Assembly: GCF_030656115.1 (NCBI RefSeq)
Contig: NZ_JAUSOO010000147.1
Span: 1 to 37,907, forward strand
Direction: 5' to 3'
Source: Hydrogenophaga sp.
GTDB lineage: Bacteria; Pseudomonadota; Gammaproteobacteria; Burkholderiales; Burkholderiaceae_C
DNA: 37,907 nt
Part shown: piece after piece, positions 21,149-29,309 of the stretch
How the letters are laid out: every line of letters begins with the position of its first letter
Numbering within the stretch: the first letter of the stretch is position 1
Translations under genes and position numbers: made by a program
Notes under the pieces: model-generated
Told to the model about the DNA's origin: nothing
Database searches by the model: none
What the model saw: the letters and a program-made list of their open reading frames with translations, nothing else

Positions 21149-22303
21149 TTAACGCGCCTCCTGTCGAGGCAGCGGGCTGCGTCGGCCAGGGGTCACATTC
21201 AACTCGGTTTTTCCATCACGGCGAACCACCTCCATGGTGGCAGAGGTGCCCGGCGGCAGGGCGGCCACAGCGGACAGCAGTTGAGCGACCGTGCCCACCT
21301 CGCGTCCGGCCACACGGGTGATCACGTCGCCTGGGCGAATACCGGCTTGCGCCGCAGGGCCGTTTTGCAATACGCCGGTGATGATCACGCCGGTGCCGGC
21401 TGGAATGCCAAAACTTTCAGCAAGTTCTGGGCTAAGGTCTTGCGGCTCTACGCCGATCCAGCCGCGGGTCACCTGTCCGTCGCGCACAATAGACTCCATC
21501 ACGCTGCGAGCGGTGGATGTGGGAATGGCAAAGCCAATACCCATGGAGCCCCCAGAGCGGGAGTAGATGGCGGTGTTGATGCCCATCAGGTGCCCGTTCA
21601 CATCCACCAGCGCCCCGCCGGAGTTCCCTGGGTTGATAGCGGCATCGGTTTGGATGAAATTTTCAAAGGTGTTGATGCCCAGTTGTGTGCGGCCCAGTGC
21701 ACTGACAATGCCACCCGTGACGGTTTGACCCACCCCGAAGGGGTTGCCAATTGCCAACACTTGATCGCCAATAGACAAAGCATCGGAGTTGCCCAGCGTG
21801 ATCACGGGCAATTCGGTCAACGCGATCTTGAGGACCGCCAAGTCGGTTTCCGGGTCTGTGCCGATCACTTGGGCAACGCTTTTGCGACCATCAATGAGCA
21901 CCACCTCAATTTCATCGGCTTCCTCAATCACGTGGTTGTTGGTCAGTATGTAGCCTGCTGGGCTGACAATGACGCCCGAGCCCAACCCCGTTTGCGGTTG
22001 GGTTTGCAGTTGGTCACCAAAGAAAAATCGGAACCAAGGGTCGCTGCTGTGAATGTTGTTGACGGCTGCTTTGCTGGTGTTGATGCTCACTACCGCAGGC
22101 GATGCAGCACGCGCTGCACCACTGAAACCAGTGGTTCCACCCATGCCCTCCAATGACGCTGGCGCTGCAGCTTGGAACACTGGAACCACCGTGGACAGAT
22201 TGGGGTTCCGGTTCAGCCACTGTGGCTTGAGTGTGGCCACCACGAAAAATGCCGCCAGTAACACGGTAACGGATTGGGCAAAGACAAGCCAGAGTCGTTT
22301 CAT
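21149..22303 (-). CDS. DegS/AlgW-like periplasmic serine protease (trypsin-like plus one PDZ domain)
   Basis: 384 residues read on the minus strand from the ATG at 22303. An N-terminal membrane anchor (about residues 4-24, LWLVFAQSVTVLLAAFFVVA) without an obvious cleavage site is followed by an HtrA protease domain with the triad H124 (TNNHVIEE), D154 (ETDLAVLKI) and S228 (NPGNSGGAL), and a single PDZ domain (about 280-375, GVIITGVLQNGPAAQAGIRPGDVITRV). One PDZ plus an uncleaved anchor fits DegS/AlgW, the sigma-E stress sensor proteases, better than the two-PDZ DegP/DegQ. Convergent with tatC. The upstream extension of the frame (to 22390) lacks family features. Confidence 0.9.
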   Translation of the reverse strand: MKRLWLVFAQSVTVLLAAFFVVATLKPQWLNRNPNLSTVVPVFQAAAPASLEGMGGTTGFSGAARAASPAVVSINTSKAAVNNIHSSDPWFRFFFGDQLQTQPQTGLGSGVIVSPAGYILTNNHVIEEADEIEVVLIDGRKSVAQVIGTDPETDLAVLKIALTELPVITLGNSDALSIGDQVLAIGNPFGVGQTVTGGIVSALGRTQLGINTFENFIQTDAAINPGNSGGALVDVNGHLMGINTAIYSRSGGSMGIGFAIPTSTARSVMESIVRDGQVTRGWIGVEPQDLSPELAESFGIPAGTGVIITGVLQNGPAAQAGIRPGDVITRVAGREVGTVAQLLSAVAALPPGTSATMEVVRRDGKTELNVTPGRRSPLPRQEAR

Positions 22304-22469
22304 GGGGGTGTGTGAGGGCTGTAGGTTAAGGGTCGGTTGACCCTGCGCGTCCAATTGTCCTGTATGTGGCCACCAACGCCTTGATTTCAAGCACCTTGAT
22401 GCATGTCAAGGTGCTTCTGTAGAGGACGCGGTGCAATGACAGTCTTCTAACCGAGGACTGGAGCAATAA

Positions 22470-22634
22470 ATGAAAGCCATCGTTGATCTCTTCTCGACCG
22501 ATTACGGTCTGTTCAGTATTTCCGGCATCATTTTTATGATCGGCATGGCGGTTTGGTTTTACCGGTTTTTCACCCGCAAGATGCAAGAGTCTGAACGTGC
22601 ACAGCGCGGGTCTGGATCGGTTCATACAGAGTAG
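22470..22634 (+). CDS. Small DUF3149-like membrane protein
   Basis: 54 residues, too short for routine ORF calling, starting at the ATG at 22470 with GGAG about 8 bp upstream. The N terminus MKAIVDLFSTDYGLFSISGIIFMIGMAVWFYRFF is one membrane helix with the family's LFSTDYGL motif, followed by a basic and polar tail (TRKMQESERAQRGSGS). This matches the DUF3149 family of single-helix proteins found in Betaproteobacteria. Function is not known. It is divergent from the protease gene and precedes the NIF3 gene. Confidence 0.8.
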   Translation: MKAIVDLFSTDYGLFSISGIIFMIGMAVWFYRFFTRKMQESERAQRGSGSVHTE

Positions 22635-22745
22635 GATGCCTTGGAGGGAGCGGGGCGCGGCCTTGTGTCGCTGGGGACTGTCAAAATAAACAAGCGGGTT
22701 TGCCTTGGAGTGGGCCTGCCACTCTTTTGTGAAGGCAAACCTTTT

Positions 22746-23522
22746 ATGAAGACAACCTCGAGCCCAATTTCCCGCACCATTCTGTTGCAGACCTTGGATG
22801 GCTTGTTGCAGCCGAGCCTGTTCAACGATCATGGCCCCAATGGCTTGCAGGTGGAAGGGCGCGAGGAAGTTCACAAGCTGGTCACGGGCGTCACAGCCTG
22901 TCGGGCTTTGATCGATGCGGCCATAGCCGCTGGCGCCGATGCCATTCTGGTTCATCACGGTCTGTTCTGGCGTGGTCAAGATGGTTGCGTCACCGGTTGG
23001 ATGAAACAGCGGCTCGCACGCTTGTTGGCTCATGACATCAATCTTCTGGCCTACCACTTGCCCTTGGATGCGCACCCTGTGTTGGGCAACAACGCGCAAC
23101 TTGCACTGCGCCTTGGGGTGTCGGTGTTTGAGGGTGTGGATGGGCGGTTTGGCCCGCAATGTTTGGGTTTTATGGGTCACCGGAATGTCGTATCGGCAGC
23201 CGCACTGGCGGCTCATGTGGAGCAGTCACTTGGGCGCGCCGTGACGCTGGTGGGCGAGCCAGACAGGCCGGTCGAGCGTGTCGCGCTGTGCACAGGGGGG
23301 GCTCAATCTTATTTTGAAGCGGCCATTGCCGCTGGTGCCGATGTGTTCATCACCGGCGAAATTTCGGAGCCTCAGGCTCATTACGCCCGGGAATGCGGCG
23401 TCGCGTACATTGCCTGCGGCCACCACGCTTCAGAGCGGTATGGCGTGCAGGCGGTGGGGGCGTATGTGGCCCAAGTACTGGGTCTGGAGCACCAATTCAT
23501 TGATATCGACAACCCCGCCTGA
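22746..23522 (+). CDS. NIF3/YbgI-family dinuclear metal protein
   Basis: 258 residues from the ATG at 22746. The metal-binding motifs of the NIF3 family are present: DAILVHHGLFW (paired His), YHLPLDAHPVLGNNAQLA, ADVFITGEISEPQAHYARE and YIACGHHASERYGVQA. Members form hexameric toroids with two metal ions per subunit. The family has been annotated as GTP cyclohydrolase-like, but its biochemical role is unsettled. It is followed by pdxA after 11 bp, so the two are probably co-transcribed. Confidence 0.92.
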   Translation: MKTTSSPISRTILLQTLDGLLQPSLFNDHGPNGLQVEGREEVHKLVTGVTACRALIDAAIAAGADAILVHHGLFWRGQDGCVTGWMKQRLARLLAHDINLLAYHLPLDAHPVLGNNAQLALRLGVSVFEGVDGRFGPQCLGFMGHRNVVSAAALAAHVEQSLGRAVTLVGEPDRPVERVALCTGGAQSYFEAAIAAGADVFITGEISEPQAHYARECGVAYIACGHHASERYGVQAVGAYVAQVLGLEHQFIDIDNPA

Positions 23523-23533
23523 GGCACTCCCCT

Positions 23534-24589
23534 ATGACGAATGCCCAAATGCCATCCCGCAAGCCCGTCGTGTTAACCATGGGGGATCCCGCTGGCATCG
23601 GGCCTGAAATCATCGTCCAGGCCTTTCGTGAGCAGCCTGGCTTGATGCGGCAGGTGGTGGTGGCGGGTGATGTGGCAACTTTGCGTCATGCCGCGCGGTT
23701 GGTGGCTGAGTTGTCGCCGAAGCAGGCCGTGCACCCTCACATGTGGGCTGAACTGAGCGATCTGCGGGATTTCAGCCAGGTGCCACCAGGCTGTGTGGCG
23801 GTCATTCAAGCTTGTTCCTTGAAGCAGCCGGTGGCTCTGGGACGCATCAGTGTGGACGCAGGTCAAGCCGCGGCCGATTGCATTCGGTTTGCCGCGCAGG
23901 CTGCTTTGACTGGGCAGGCTCGCGCTGTTGTGACGGCCCCGATTCACAAAGAGGCGCTTGCGGCGGCGGGTGTTGCGTTTCCGGGGCACACCGAGTTGTT
24001 GCAGTCGATTGCAGCCAGCCACCAAGGGGTTGCCGTAGCCGCGTTACCGGTGCGCATGATGCTGAGTTGCCCTGGCCTGCGCACGGTTTTGGTGAGCATC
24101 CATGTGTCGTTGCGACAAGCATTGGATGCTGTGACGCAGGCCCAAGTTTTGCAAACGGTACGCCTTACCCACGCCCATTTTCAGTTGTACGGCATGGCGC
24201 ACCCGCGCATCGCCGTGGCAGGCCTCAATCCGCATGCGGGCGAGGGTGGTTTGTTTGGGCGTGAAGAGATTGATGCCATCGCCCCTGCCGTGGCGCAGGC
24301 CAGGGCTGAAGGCATCAATTGCACGGGTCCACATGCGCCCGACACGGTGTTCATGCGCGCTCGTCAGGGTGCTTTTGACGTGGTGGTGGCGATGTACCAC
24401 GACCAAGGCTTGATCCCTGTAAAGTTGCTTGGTCTTGAGCACGGGGTCAACACCACGCTGGGGTTGCCCTTTGTGCGCACCAGTCCAGACCACGGTACCG
24501 CATTTGACTTGGCCGGCACGGGTCGAGCCAGTGCTGCGAGTTTGCTGGCTGCTCTAGATGCAGCGTTGTGCACAGCAACACTTGCATGA
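23534..24589 (+). CDS. pdxA: 4-hydroxythreonine-4-phosphate dehydrogenase (PdxA)
   Basis: 351 residues. It oxidises 4-phosphohydroxy-L-threonine in the DXP-dependent pyridoxal 5'-phosphate pathway. Motifs are VVLTMGDPAGIGPEIIVQAF, TAPIHKEAL, FPGHTELL (metal His), GLNPHAGEGGLFGREEIDAI (metal His), and MYHDQGLIPVKLLG with the third metal His, then VNTTLGLPFVRTSPDHGTAFDLAGTG. An internal ATG at residue 6 is a possible alternative start. It would supply PLP for enzymes such as HisC. Elsewhere pdxA commonly sits with surA/ksgA; here it follows NIF3. Confidence 0.95.
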   Translation: MTNAQMPSRKPVVLTMGDPAGIGPEIIVQAFREQPGLMRQVVVAGDVATLRHAARLVAELSPKQAVHPHMWAELSDLRDFSQVPPGCVAVIQACSLKQPVALGRISVDAGQAAADCIRFAAQAALTGQARAVVTAPIHKEALAAAGVAFPGHTELLQSIAASHQGVAVAALPVRMMLSCPGLRTVLVSIHVSLRQALDAVTQAQVLQTVRLTHAHFQLYGMAHPRIAVAGLNPHAGEGGLFGREEIDAIAPAVAQARAEGINCTGPHAPDTVFMRARQGAFDVVVAMYHDQGLIPVKLLGLEHGVNTTLGLPFVRTSPDHGTAFDLAGTGRASAASLLAALDAALCTATLA

Positions 24590-24957
24590 AAACTTCCGCG
24601 TCATGGCTGGTGTCGCGTCACGAGCTTCGTGGCGTCGACCACGAAAATGGAACAATACAACGCCACCTTGGCAGAGCAGGAAGGCGTCGCGTTGCAGGAA
24701 ATTGCAAGCAAAGGCATGCCGCCCAACCCAGGTTGCAGAGCGGCGAACCAAGCTGGACTGGGCGGTTCTTCTGCACGATATCGTCGCGAACCATCCGATG
24801 CTCCGTGCACACGCCGAGGTGCCGGATCCCGCGCCAGGTAGAGATAGAAAAAATCGAGGCGACTGAACTGTGTGCGCATTGCGACGATGAGCCATGACAT
24901 CAAAAAATTTGACCGTCTCAGCGACAGCATTGCAAGACGCTGACATCTGTTGTGCTT

Positions 24958-24972
24958 TTGTCGCCGCGACAA
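24958..24972. promoter_or_regulatory. Perfect operator-like palindrome upstream of petABC
   Basis: TTGTCGC-C-GCGACAA is a 7-bp inverted repeat with one central base, located about 50 bp before the TACAAT -10-like box of petA. The position is suitable for a transcription regulator of the bc1 operon. The cognate regulator is unknown. Confidence 0.45.
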
Positions 24973-25022
24973 TAGCCCAGTCCTATACCCCGGCAAGCCG
25001 TAGAGAATCAGGACGGGTCCAG

Positions 25023-25028
25023 TACAAT
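25023..25028 (+). promoter_or_regulatory. Probable -10 element of the petABC operon
   Basis: A TACAAT hexamer (5 of 6 to TATAAT) sits 46 bp before the petA start. No strong -35 is visible, which would be consistent with activator dependence. Confidence 0.45.
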
Positions 25029-25074
25029 CTCGGGTTGTCCCTAGTGTCCTCTCGAACCAGTTTGAAAGATCCCC

Positions 25075-25683
25075 ATGAGTGAAGCAACCGTCGATGCGAC
25101 TGTGGATAGCAGCCGCCGAACTTGGCTGATCACATCCTGCGCCATGGGTGGCGTAGGTGCAGCCGCTGTCGCTGTCCCCTTCGTCAGCAGTTTTCAGCCG
25201 TCCGAGCGGGCCAAGGCAGCCGGCGCAGCTGTCGAGGTCGATATTTCCACGCTGGCTCCTGGTGAGAAGCGTGTGGTTGAGTGGCGTGGCAAGCCTGTGT
25301 GGATCATGCGCCGCACACCCGAGCAGTTGGCTGCGCTTGAAAAGCAGGAAGACCAGCTCGCCGATCCCAACTCGGATCGCAAGGCATACCCCACTCCCGA
25401 ATACGCGAAAAACCGCCATCGCTCCATCAAGCCCGATGTGCTGGTGGCTGTGGGGATCTGTACCCACCTCGGCTGCTCCCCCAGCGACAAGCTTTCCCCT
25501 GGTCCGCAACCTTCGCTGCCAGATGACTGGCAGGGTGGCTTTCTGTGCGCTTGCCATGGTTCCACGTTCGACGTGGCTGGGCGTGTGTTCAAGAACAAGC
25601 CGGCACCTGACAACCTCGAAGTGCCCCCGCACTACTACCTGTCCGAGACGACCCTGTTGGTCGGCGAAGAGAAGAAAGCCTGA
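25075..25683 (+). CDS. petA: Ubiquinol-cytochrome c reductase Rieske iron-sulfur subunit
   Basis: 202 residues. The N terminus carries a twin-arginine motif (SSRRTWLI) before an uncleaved apolar anchor (about 20-42), so the folded protein is a probable substrate of the TatABC system encoded at 19493-21120. The 2Fe-2S site is complete: C129-T-H131-L-G-C134 and C158-A-C160-H161, in which C129, H131, C158 and H161 are ligands and C134/C160 form the stabilising disulfide of the family. It transfers electrons from ubiquinol to cytochrome c1. First gene of petABC. Confidence 0.97.
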   Translation: MSEATVDATVDSSRRTWLITSCAMGGVGAAAVAVPFVSSFQPSERAKAAGAAVEVDISTLAPGEKRVVEWRGKPVWIMRRTPEQLAALEKQEDQLADPNSDRKAYPTPEYAKNRHRSIKPDVLVAVGICTHLGCSPSDKLSPGPQPSLPDDWQGGFLCACHGSTFDVAGRVFKNKPAPDNLEVPPHYYLSETTLLVGEEKKA

Positions 25684-25732
25684 GCTGCCGTACTTCGCAG
25701 TGCAAGCAGACACCTGACCTCAGAGGCAAATA

Positions 25733-27154
25733 ATGGCTGAATTCAAAGAAATTTCCCCCGACGCTCCCATGGGCCAAAAAGCGCTCAATTGGGTCGATAA
25801 CCGGTTCCCGTTGTCCAAGCTCTACAACGAGCACTTGGCTGAGTACTACGCGCCCAAGAACTTCAACTTCTGGTACTTCTTTGGGTCGCTCGCGCTGCTG
25901 GTGCTGGTGATTCAGATCGTTACCGGCATTTTTCTCGTGATGCATTACAAGCCCGATGCCAACCTGAACGCCGCTGGCGTCCCGGTGGCTTTCGCGTCGG
26001 TCGAATACATCATGCGCGATGTGCCTTGGGGCTGGCTCATTCGCTACATGCACTCCACGGGCGCCTCTGCGTTCTTTGTGGTGGTGTATATGCACATGTT
26101 CCGTGGTTTGATCTACGGTTCCTACCGCAAGCCGCGCGAACTGGTTTGGGTATTCGGTTGCGCCATTTTTCTGGTGCTGATGGCCGAAGCCTTCATGGGC
26201 TACCTGCTGCCTTGGGGGCAAATGTCCTATTGGGGCGCACAGGTGATTGTCAATCTGTTCTCCGCCATTCCATTTGTGGGTCCTGACCTGGCGCTGCTGA
26301 TCCGCGGTGATTTCGTGGTTGGCGACGCCACGCTGAACCGCTTCTTTAGCTTCCACGTCATTGCCGTGCCGCTGGTGCTGCTGGGCTTGGTGGTTGCGCA
26401 CATCATTGCGCTGCACGAAGTGGGTTCCAACAACCCTGACGGCGTCGAGATCAAGGCGCTCAAGGATGAGAAGGGCATTCCGCTGGATGGAATTCCTTTC
26501 CACCCCTACTACAGCGTCCACGACGTTTTGGGCGTCTCGGTGTTCCTGATGGTCTTCTCGGCCATCGTGTTCTTTGCCCCTGAGCTGGGTGGTTACTTCC
26601 TGGAGTACAACAACTTCATTCCAGCCGATCCGCTGGTGACGCCGTTGCACATTGCGCCTGTTTGGTACTTCACGCCGTTCTACTCCATGCTGCGTGCCAT
26701 CACCAACGAAATGATGTACGCCCTGATTGCCTGCGTCTTGCTCGGCGCGGTGCTGGGTGTGACCAAAGCCAGGATTGGTTCGGTCATGAAAGTGGCTGTT
26801 GTTGGTGGTGCTGTGGTGATGGTGGCTTTGATGCTGGCCATTGACGCCAAATTCTGGGGTGTGGTTGCCATGGGTGGTGCCGTGGTCATCCTGTTTGCGC
26901 TGCCTTGGCTCGACAACAGTCCTGTGAAGTCCATTCGCTACCGTCCAGGCTGGAACAAGTGGTTGTACGCAGTGTTCGTGATCAACTTCCTGATCCTTGG
27001 CTATCTGGGTGTGTTGCCGCCATCGCCTATCGGTGAGCGCGTCTCCCAGGTGGGTACCTTGTTCTATTTCGGCTTCTTCTTGTTGATGCCTTGGTGGAGC
27101 CGGATCGGCGAGTTCAAGCCCGTTCCGACCCGCGTCACGTTCACGCCTCATTGA
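25733..27154 (+). CDS. petB: Cytochrome b subunit of the bc1 complex
   Basis: 473 residues, a full-length cytochrome b (not split into b6 and subunit IV) with eight or more transmembrane helices. The b-heme histidines lie in helices B and D (WLIRYMHSTGASAFFVVVYMHMFRG and FFSFHVIAVPLVLLGLVVAHIIALHE). The quinol-oxidation-site tetrapeptide reads PVWY (P309-Y312) in place of the textbook PEWY. The C-terminal extension after about residue 400 is apolar. It follows petA after 49 bp and precedes petC by 32 bp. Confidence 0.97.
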   Translation: MAEFKEISPDAPMGQKALNWVDNRFPLSKLYNEHLAEYYAPKNFNFWYFFGSLALLVLVIQIVTGIFLVMHYKPDANLNAAGVPVAFASVEYIMRDVPWGWLIRYMHSTGASAFFVVVYMHMFRGLIYGSYRKPRELVWVFGCAIFLVLMAEAFMGYLLPWGQMSYWGAQVIVNLFSAIPFVGPDLALLIRGDFVVGDATLNRFFSFHVIAVPLVLLGLVVAHIIALHEVGSNNPDGVEIKALKDEKGIPLDGIPFHPYYSVHDVLGVSVFLMVFSAIVFFAPELGGYFLEYNNFIPADPLVTPLHIAPVWYFTPFYSMLRAITNEMMYALIACVLLGAVLGVTKARIGSVMKVAVVGGAVVMVALMLAIDAKFWGVVAMGGAVVILFALPWLDNSPVKSIRYRPGWNKWLYAVFVINFLILGYLGVLPPSPIGERVSQVGTLFYFGFFLLMPWWSRIGEFKPVPTRVTFTPH

Positions 27155-27186
27155 GCCCCAACCAGCGATTCCGGAGAGTCAAGCAA

Positions 27187-27942
27187 ATGAAAAAAATTCT
27201 TCTGGGCTTCATGATGGCCTTGGGTTTGTCGGGTGCTGCGCTGGCTGCAGGTGCAGGGTTCCCATTGGACAAAGCCCCCCAGCGGACCAATGACATGGCG
27301 GCGCTGCAAAACGGTGCCAAATTGTTTGTCAACTACTGCCTTAGTTGCCACTCGGCATCGTTCATGCGTTACAACCGCCTGCGCGATATTGGTTTGAACG
27401 ACAAACAGATTGCAGAAAATTTGACCTTCACCACCGACAAAATCGGTGACACGATGAAGTCGAACATTGATCCAGCTTTGGCAAAAAAGTGGTTTGGTGT
27501 CAATCCTCCCGACTTGACATTGGTGGCGCGTTCCCGCGCCAGCAAGCAAGGCTCTGGTGCTGATTACGTTTACACGTTGCTGCGTACCTACTACCGTGAT
27601 GACACCAAGCCCACGGGCTGGAACAACTTGGTGTTTCCAAACATTGGCATGCCCAACCCTCTGTGGGAGTTGCAGGGTGAGCGTAGGCCCACTTTTGACA
27701 AAGTGAGCAGCCATGGGCACGAGGTTGAGCTGCACAAAGGCTGGGAGCCTGTGAAGGTCGGCACCATGAGTGCTTCTGCCTACGACCAGAATGTGGGCGA
27801 TTTGGTGGCGTATCTGCAATGGATGGCAGAGCCGGAGCAGAACAACCGTGTGCGCATTGGCGTGTGGGTTTTGCTGTTCCTCTCGGTGTTCACTGTCATC
27901 GCTTGGCGACTGAACGCGGCATTCTGGAAAGATATCAAGTAA
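27187..27942 (+). CDS. petC: Cytochrome c1
   Basis: 251 residues from the ATG at 27187. A cleavable Sec signal peptide (MKKILLGFMMALGLSGAALAAG) is followed by the heme c attachment motif C51-L-S-C54-H55, the c1 segment SFMRYNRLRDIGL, and IGMPNPLW containing a likely axial Met. A C-terminal membrane anchor follows (about 225-245, RIGVWVLLFLSVFTVIAWRLNAAFW). It accepts electrons from the Rieske protein and passes them to soluble or membrane cytochrome c. Last gene of petABC. Confidence 0.97.
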   Translation: MKKILLGFMMALGLSGAALAAGAGFPLDKAPQRTNDMAALQNGAKLFVNYCLSCHSASFMRYNRLRDIGLNDKQIAENLTFTTDKIGDTMKSNIDPALAKKWFGVNPPDLTLVARSRASKQGSGADYVYTLLRTYYRDDTKPTGWNNLVFPNIGMPNPLWELQGERRPTFDKVSSHGHEVELHKGWEPVKVGTMSASAYDQNVGDLVAYLQWMAEPEQNNRVRIGVWVLLFLSVFTVIAWRLNAAFWKDIK

Positions 27943-27959
27943 TCCGATTTAGGTTTAGT

Positions 27960-27981
27960 CCCCATGCTCATGGGCATGGGG
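27960..27981 (+). terminator. Hairpin after petC
   Basis: A perfect 8-bp stem (CCCCATGC / GCATGGGG, 6-nt loop) starts 18 bp after the petC stop, between petABC and sspA. No U-run follows, so it may be a weak terminator or a 3' mRNA-stabilising structure. Confidence 0.5.
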
Positions 27982-28058
27982 CCTTCCGTTCCACAGTGGT
28001 TTGCGGCACCGCTCGGTGTTTATGCAACCCACTGTTTTTGCTTTAAGGAGACTCCCTC

Positions 28059-28670
28059 ATGATGGTCTTGTATTCGGGCACCACCTGCCCTTACTCCCAC
28101 CGCTGCCGTTTTGTCCTGTTCGAAAAAGGCATGGACTTCGAGATCCGCGACGTGGACCTGTACAACAAGCCGGAAGACATCAGTGTGATGAACCCCTACG
28201 GCCAAGTCCCGATTCTGGTCGAACGCGATTTGATCCTGTACGAGTCGAACATCATCAACGAGTACATTGATGAGCGCTTTCCGCACCCCCAGTTGATGCC
28301 CGGCGACCCCGTCGACCGCGCACGCGTGCGCCTGTTTTTGTTGAACTTCGAAAAAGAACTGTTTGCGCATGTGTCCATGCTGGAGTCGCGCAGCACCAAA
28401 GGCAATGAGAAGGCCCTAGAAAAGGCTCGTGCGCACATCCGAGACCGGTTGACCCAGTTGGCACCGGTTTTCTTGAAGAACAAGTTCATGCTGGGTGACA
28501 ATTTCTCGATGCTGGATGTGGCGATTGCTCCGCTGCTGTGGCGTCTGGATTTCTACGGCATTGAACTCAGCAAGAATGCCGCCCCGCTTCTTAAGTATGC
28601 AGAACGCATTTTTTCGCGTCCCGCCTACATTGAGGCACTCACACCTTCTGAAAAGGTTATGCGCAAATAA
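28059..28670 (+). CDS. sspA: Stringent starvation protein A (GST fold)
   Basis: 203 residues. N-terminal thioredoxin-like GST domain (MVLYSGTTCPYSHRCRFVLFEKGMDFEIRDVDLYNKPED, VPILVERDLILYESNIINEYIDERFPHPQLMPGDP) and C-terminal all-helical domain (FMLGDNFSMLDVAIAPLLWRL). SspA binds RNA polymerase and modulates transcription in stationary phase; it is not expected to be an active glutathione transferase. A ribosome site AAGGAG precedes two adjacent ATGs (28059 and 28062). sspB follows after 52 bp, the usual pairing. Confidence 0.95.
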   Translation: MMVLYSGTTCPYSHRCRFVLFEKGMDFEIRDVDLYNKPEDISVMNPYGQVPILVERDLILYESNIINEYIDERFPHPQLMPGDPVDRARVRLFLLNFEKELFAHVSMLESRSTKGNEKALEKARAHIRDRLTQLAPVFLKNKFMLGDNFSMLDVAIAPLLWRLDFYGIELSKNAAPLLKYAERIFSRPAYIEALTPSEKVMRK

Positions 28671-28722
28671 GCTGTCATTCAGTCTTTCACGGCTGATGTC
28701 GGGTTCTTGTTGGATAGTACCC

Positions 28723-29262
28723 ATGAATTCTTTTGAGTCAGAAACACCGTCTACGCGTCCTTATCTCATACGTGCTCTGCACCAATGGTGCGTTGACAAC
28801 GGTTTTTCACCCTATATTGCGGTGCAAGTCGACGCTTCGGTCAAAGTGCCGATGGAGTTCGTCAAAAATGGTGAAATCGTTCTTAACGTGGGTATAGATG
28901 CAACCAGTGCGCTTCACTTGGGCAATGACTTTATCGAGTTCAAGGCCCGCTTTGGCGGTGTGGCGCGCGAGATAATCGTGCCTGTTGGTCATGTGATTGC
29001 CATTTACGCACGTGAAAATGGTCAAGGTATGGCATTTCCTGCGCCCCCTGCCGCAACGGTCCATCTGGCTGGCGAAGTGCCGGTAAATGCTGTTTCTGCT
29101 CCTGGTACCTCTGGGGAAGCAGAAGGCGCAGTCGATCCGTTGTGCCGCAGTCCATTGCGAGTCGTGCCGACCGACGATGTGCCTGTCGAAGGATCCGAGT
29201 CACTGCCTCCTCCCGATGGGCCTACGCGCGGTGGAAGGCCACAGCTGACGCGCGTCAAGTAA
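28723..29262 (+). CDS. sspB: ClpXP protease specificity-enhancing factor SspB
   Basis: 179 residues from the ATG at 28723. The SspB substrate-binding domain is clear (RPYLIRALHQWCVDNGFSPYIAVQVDASVKVPMEFVKNGEIVLNVGIDATSALHLGNDFIEFKARFGGVAREIIVPVGHVIAIYARENGQGMAFP). It is followed by a long disordered Ala/Pro/Glu-rich linker and a short basic C terminus (GRPQLTRVK) that would contact the ClpX zinc domain. It tethers ssrA-tagged proteins to ClpXP. It is the last intact core gene before the island. Confidence 0.94.
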   Translation: MNSFESETPSTRPYLIRALHQWCVDNGFSPYIAVQVDASVKVPMEFVKNGEIVLNVGIDATSALHLGNDFIEFKARFGGVAREIIVPVGHVIAIYARENGQGMAFPAPPAATVHLAGEVPVNAVSAPGTSGEAEGAVDPLCRSPLRVVPTDDVPVEGSESLPPPDGPTRGGRPQLTRVK

Positions 29263-29275
29263 AATGCTGTCCAGT

Positions 29276-29309
29276 GCCGCTTTAGCTCAGTTGGTAGAGC
29301 AATCGCCTT
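29276..29309 (+). pseudogene. 5' fragment of a tRNA gene, probably tRNA-Thr(UGU), cut in the anticodon loop
   Basis: The bases fold as the first half of a tRNA: acceptor strand GCCGCTT (29276-29282), TA, D-stem GCTC, loop AGTTGGTA, D-stem GAGC, A26, anticodon 5' strand ATCGC, then C32 U33 and the first anticodon base U34 (29309). From 29310 the expected remainder is missing: no GCGAT 3' strand, no T-arm, no AAGCGGC acceptor partner and no CCA within the next several hundred bases. The GCCG acceptor start, the location right after sspB, and U34 favour tRNA-Thr(UGU), but without the rest the identity is an inference. Confidence 0.7.

Larger units (their letters stand above)
24590..25074. other. 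485-bp intergenic region without a recognisable gene
   Basis: Short open frames occur in several frames, but none resembles a known family, has a good ribosome site, or stays open for long. Codon pattern differs from the neighbours and the stretch 24,890-25,000 is AT-richer. It could hold a decayed gene (about 24,590-24,900). The right part contains a perfect palindrome and the presumed petA promoter. Confidence 0.6.

Noticed and set aside
24601..25713. 370-codon minus-strand frame running from the pdxA-petA gap into petA
   Set aside because: Two thirds is antisense to the Rieske gene. The remainder resembles no protein family that I recognise.
25589..27151. 520-codon minus-strand frame antisense to petB
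   Set aside because: Low-complexity His/Gln/Arg-rich translation opposite a clear cytochrome b; shadow frame.
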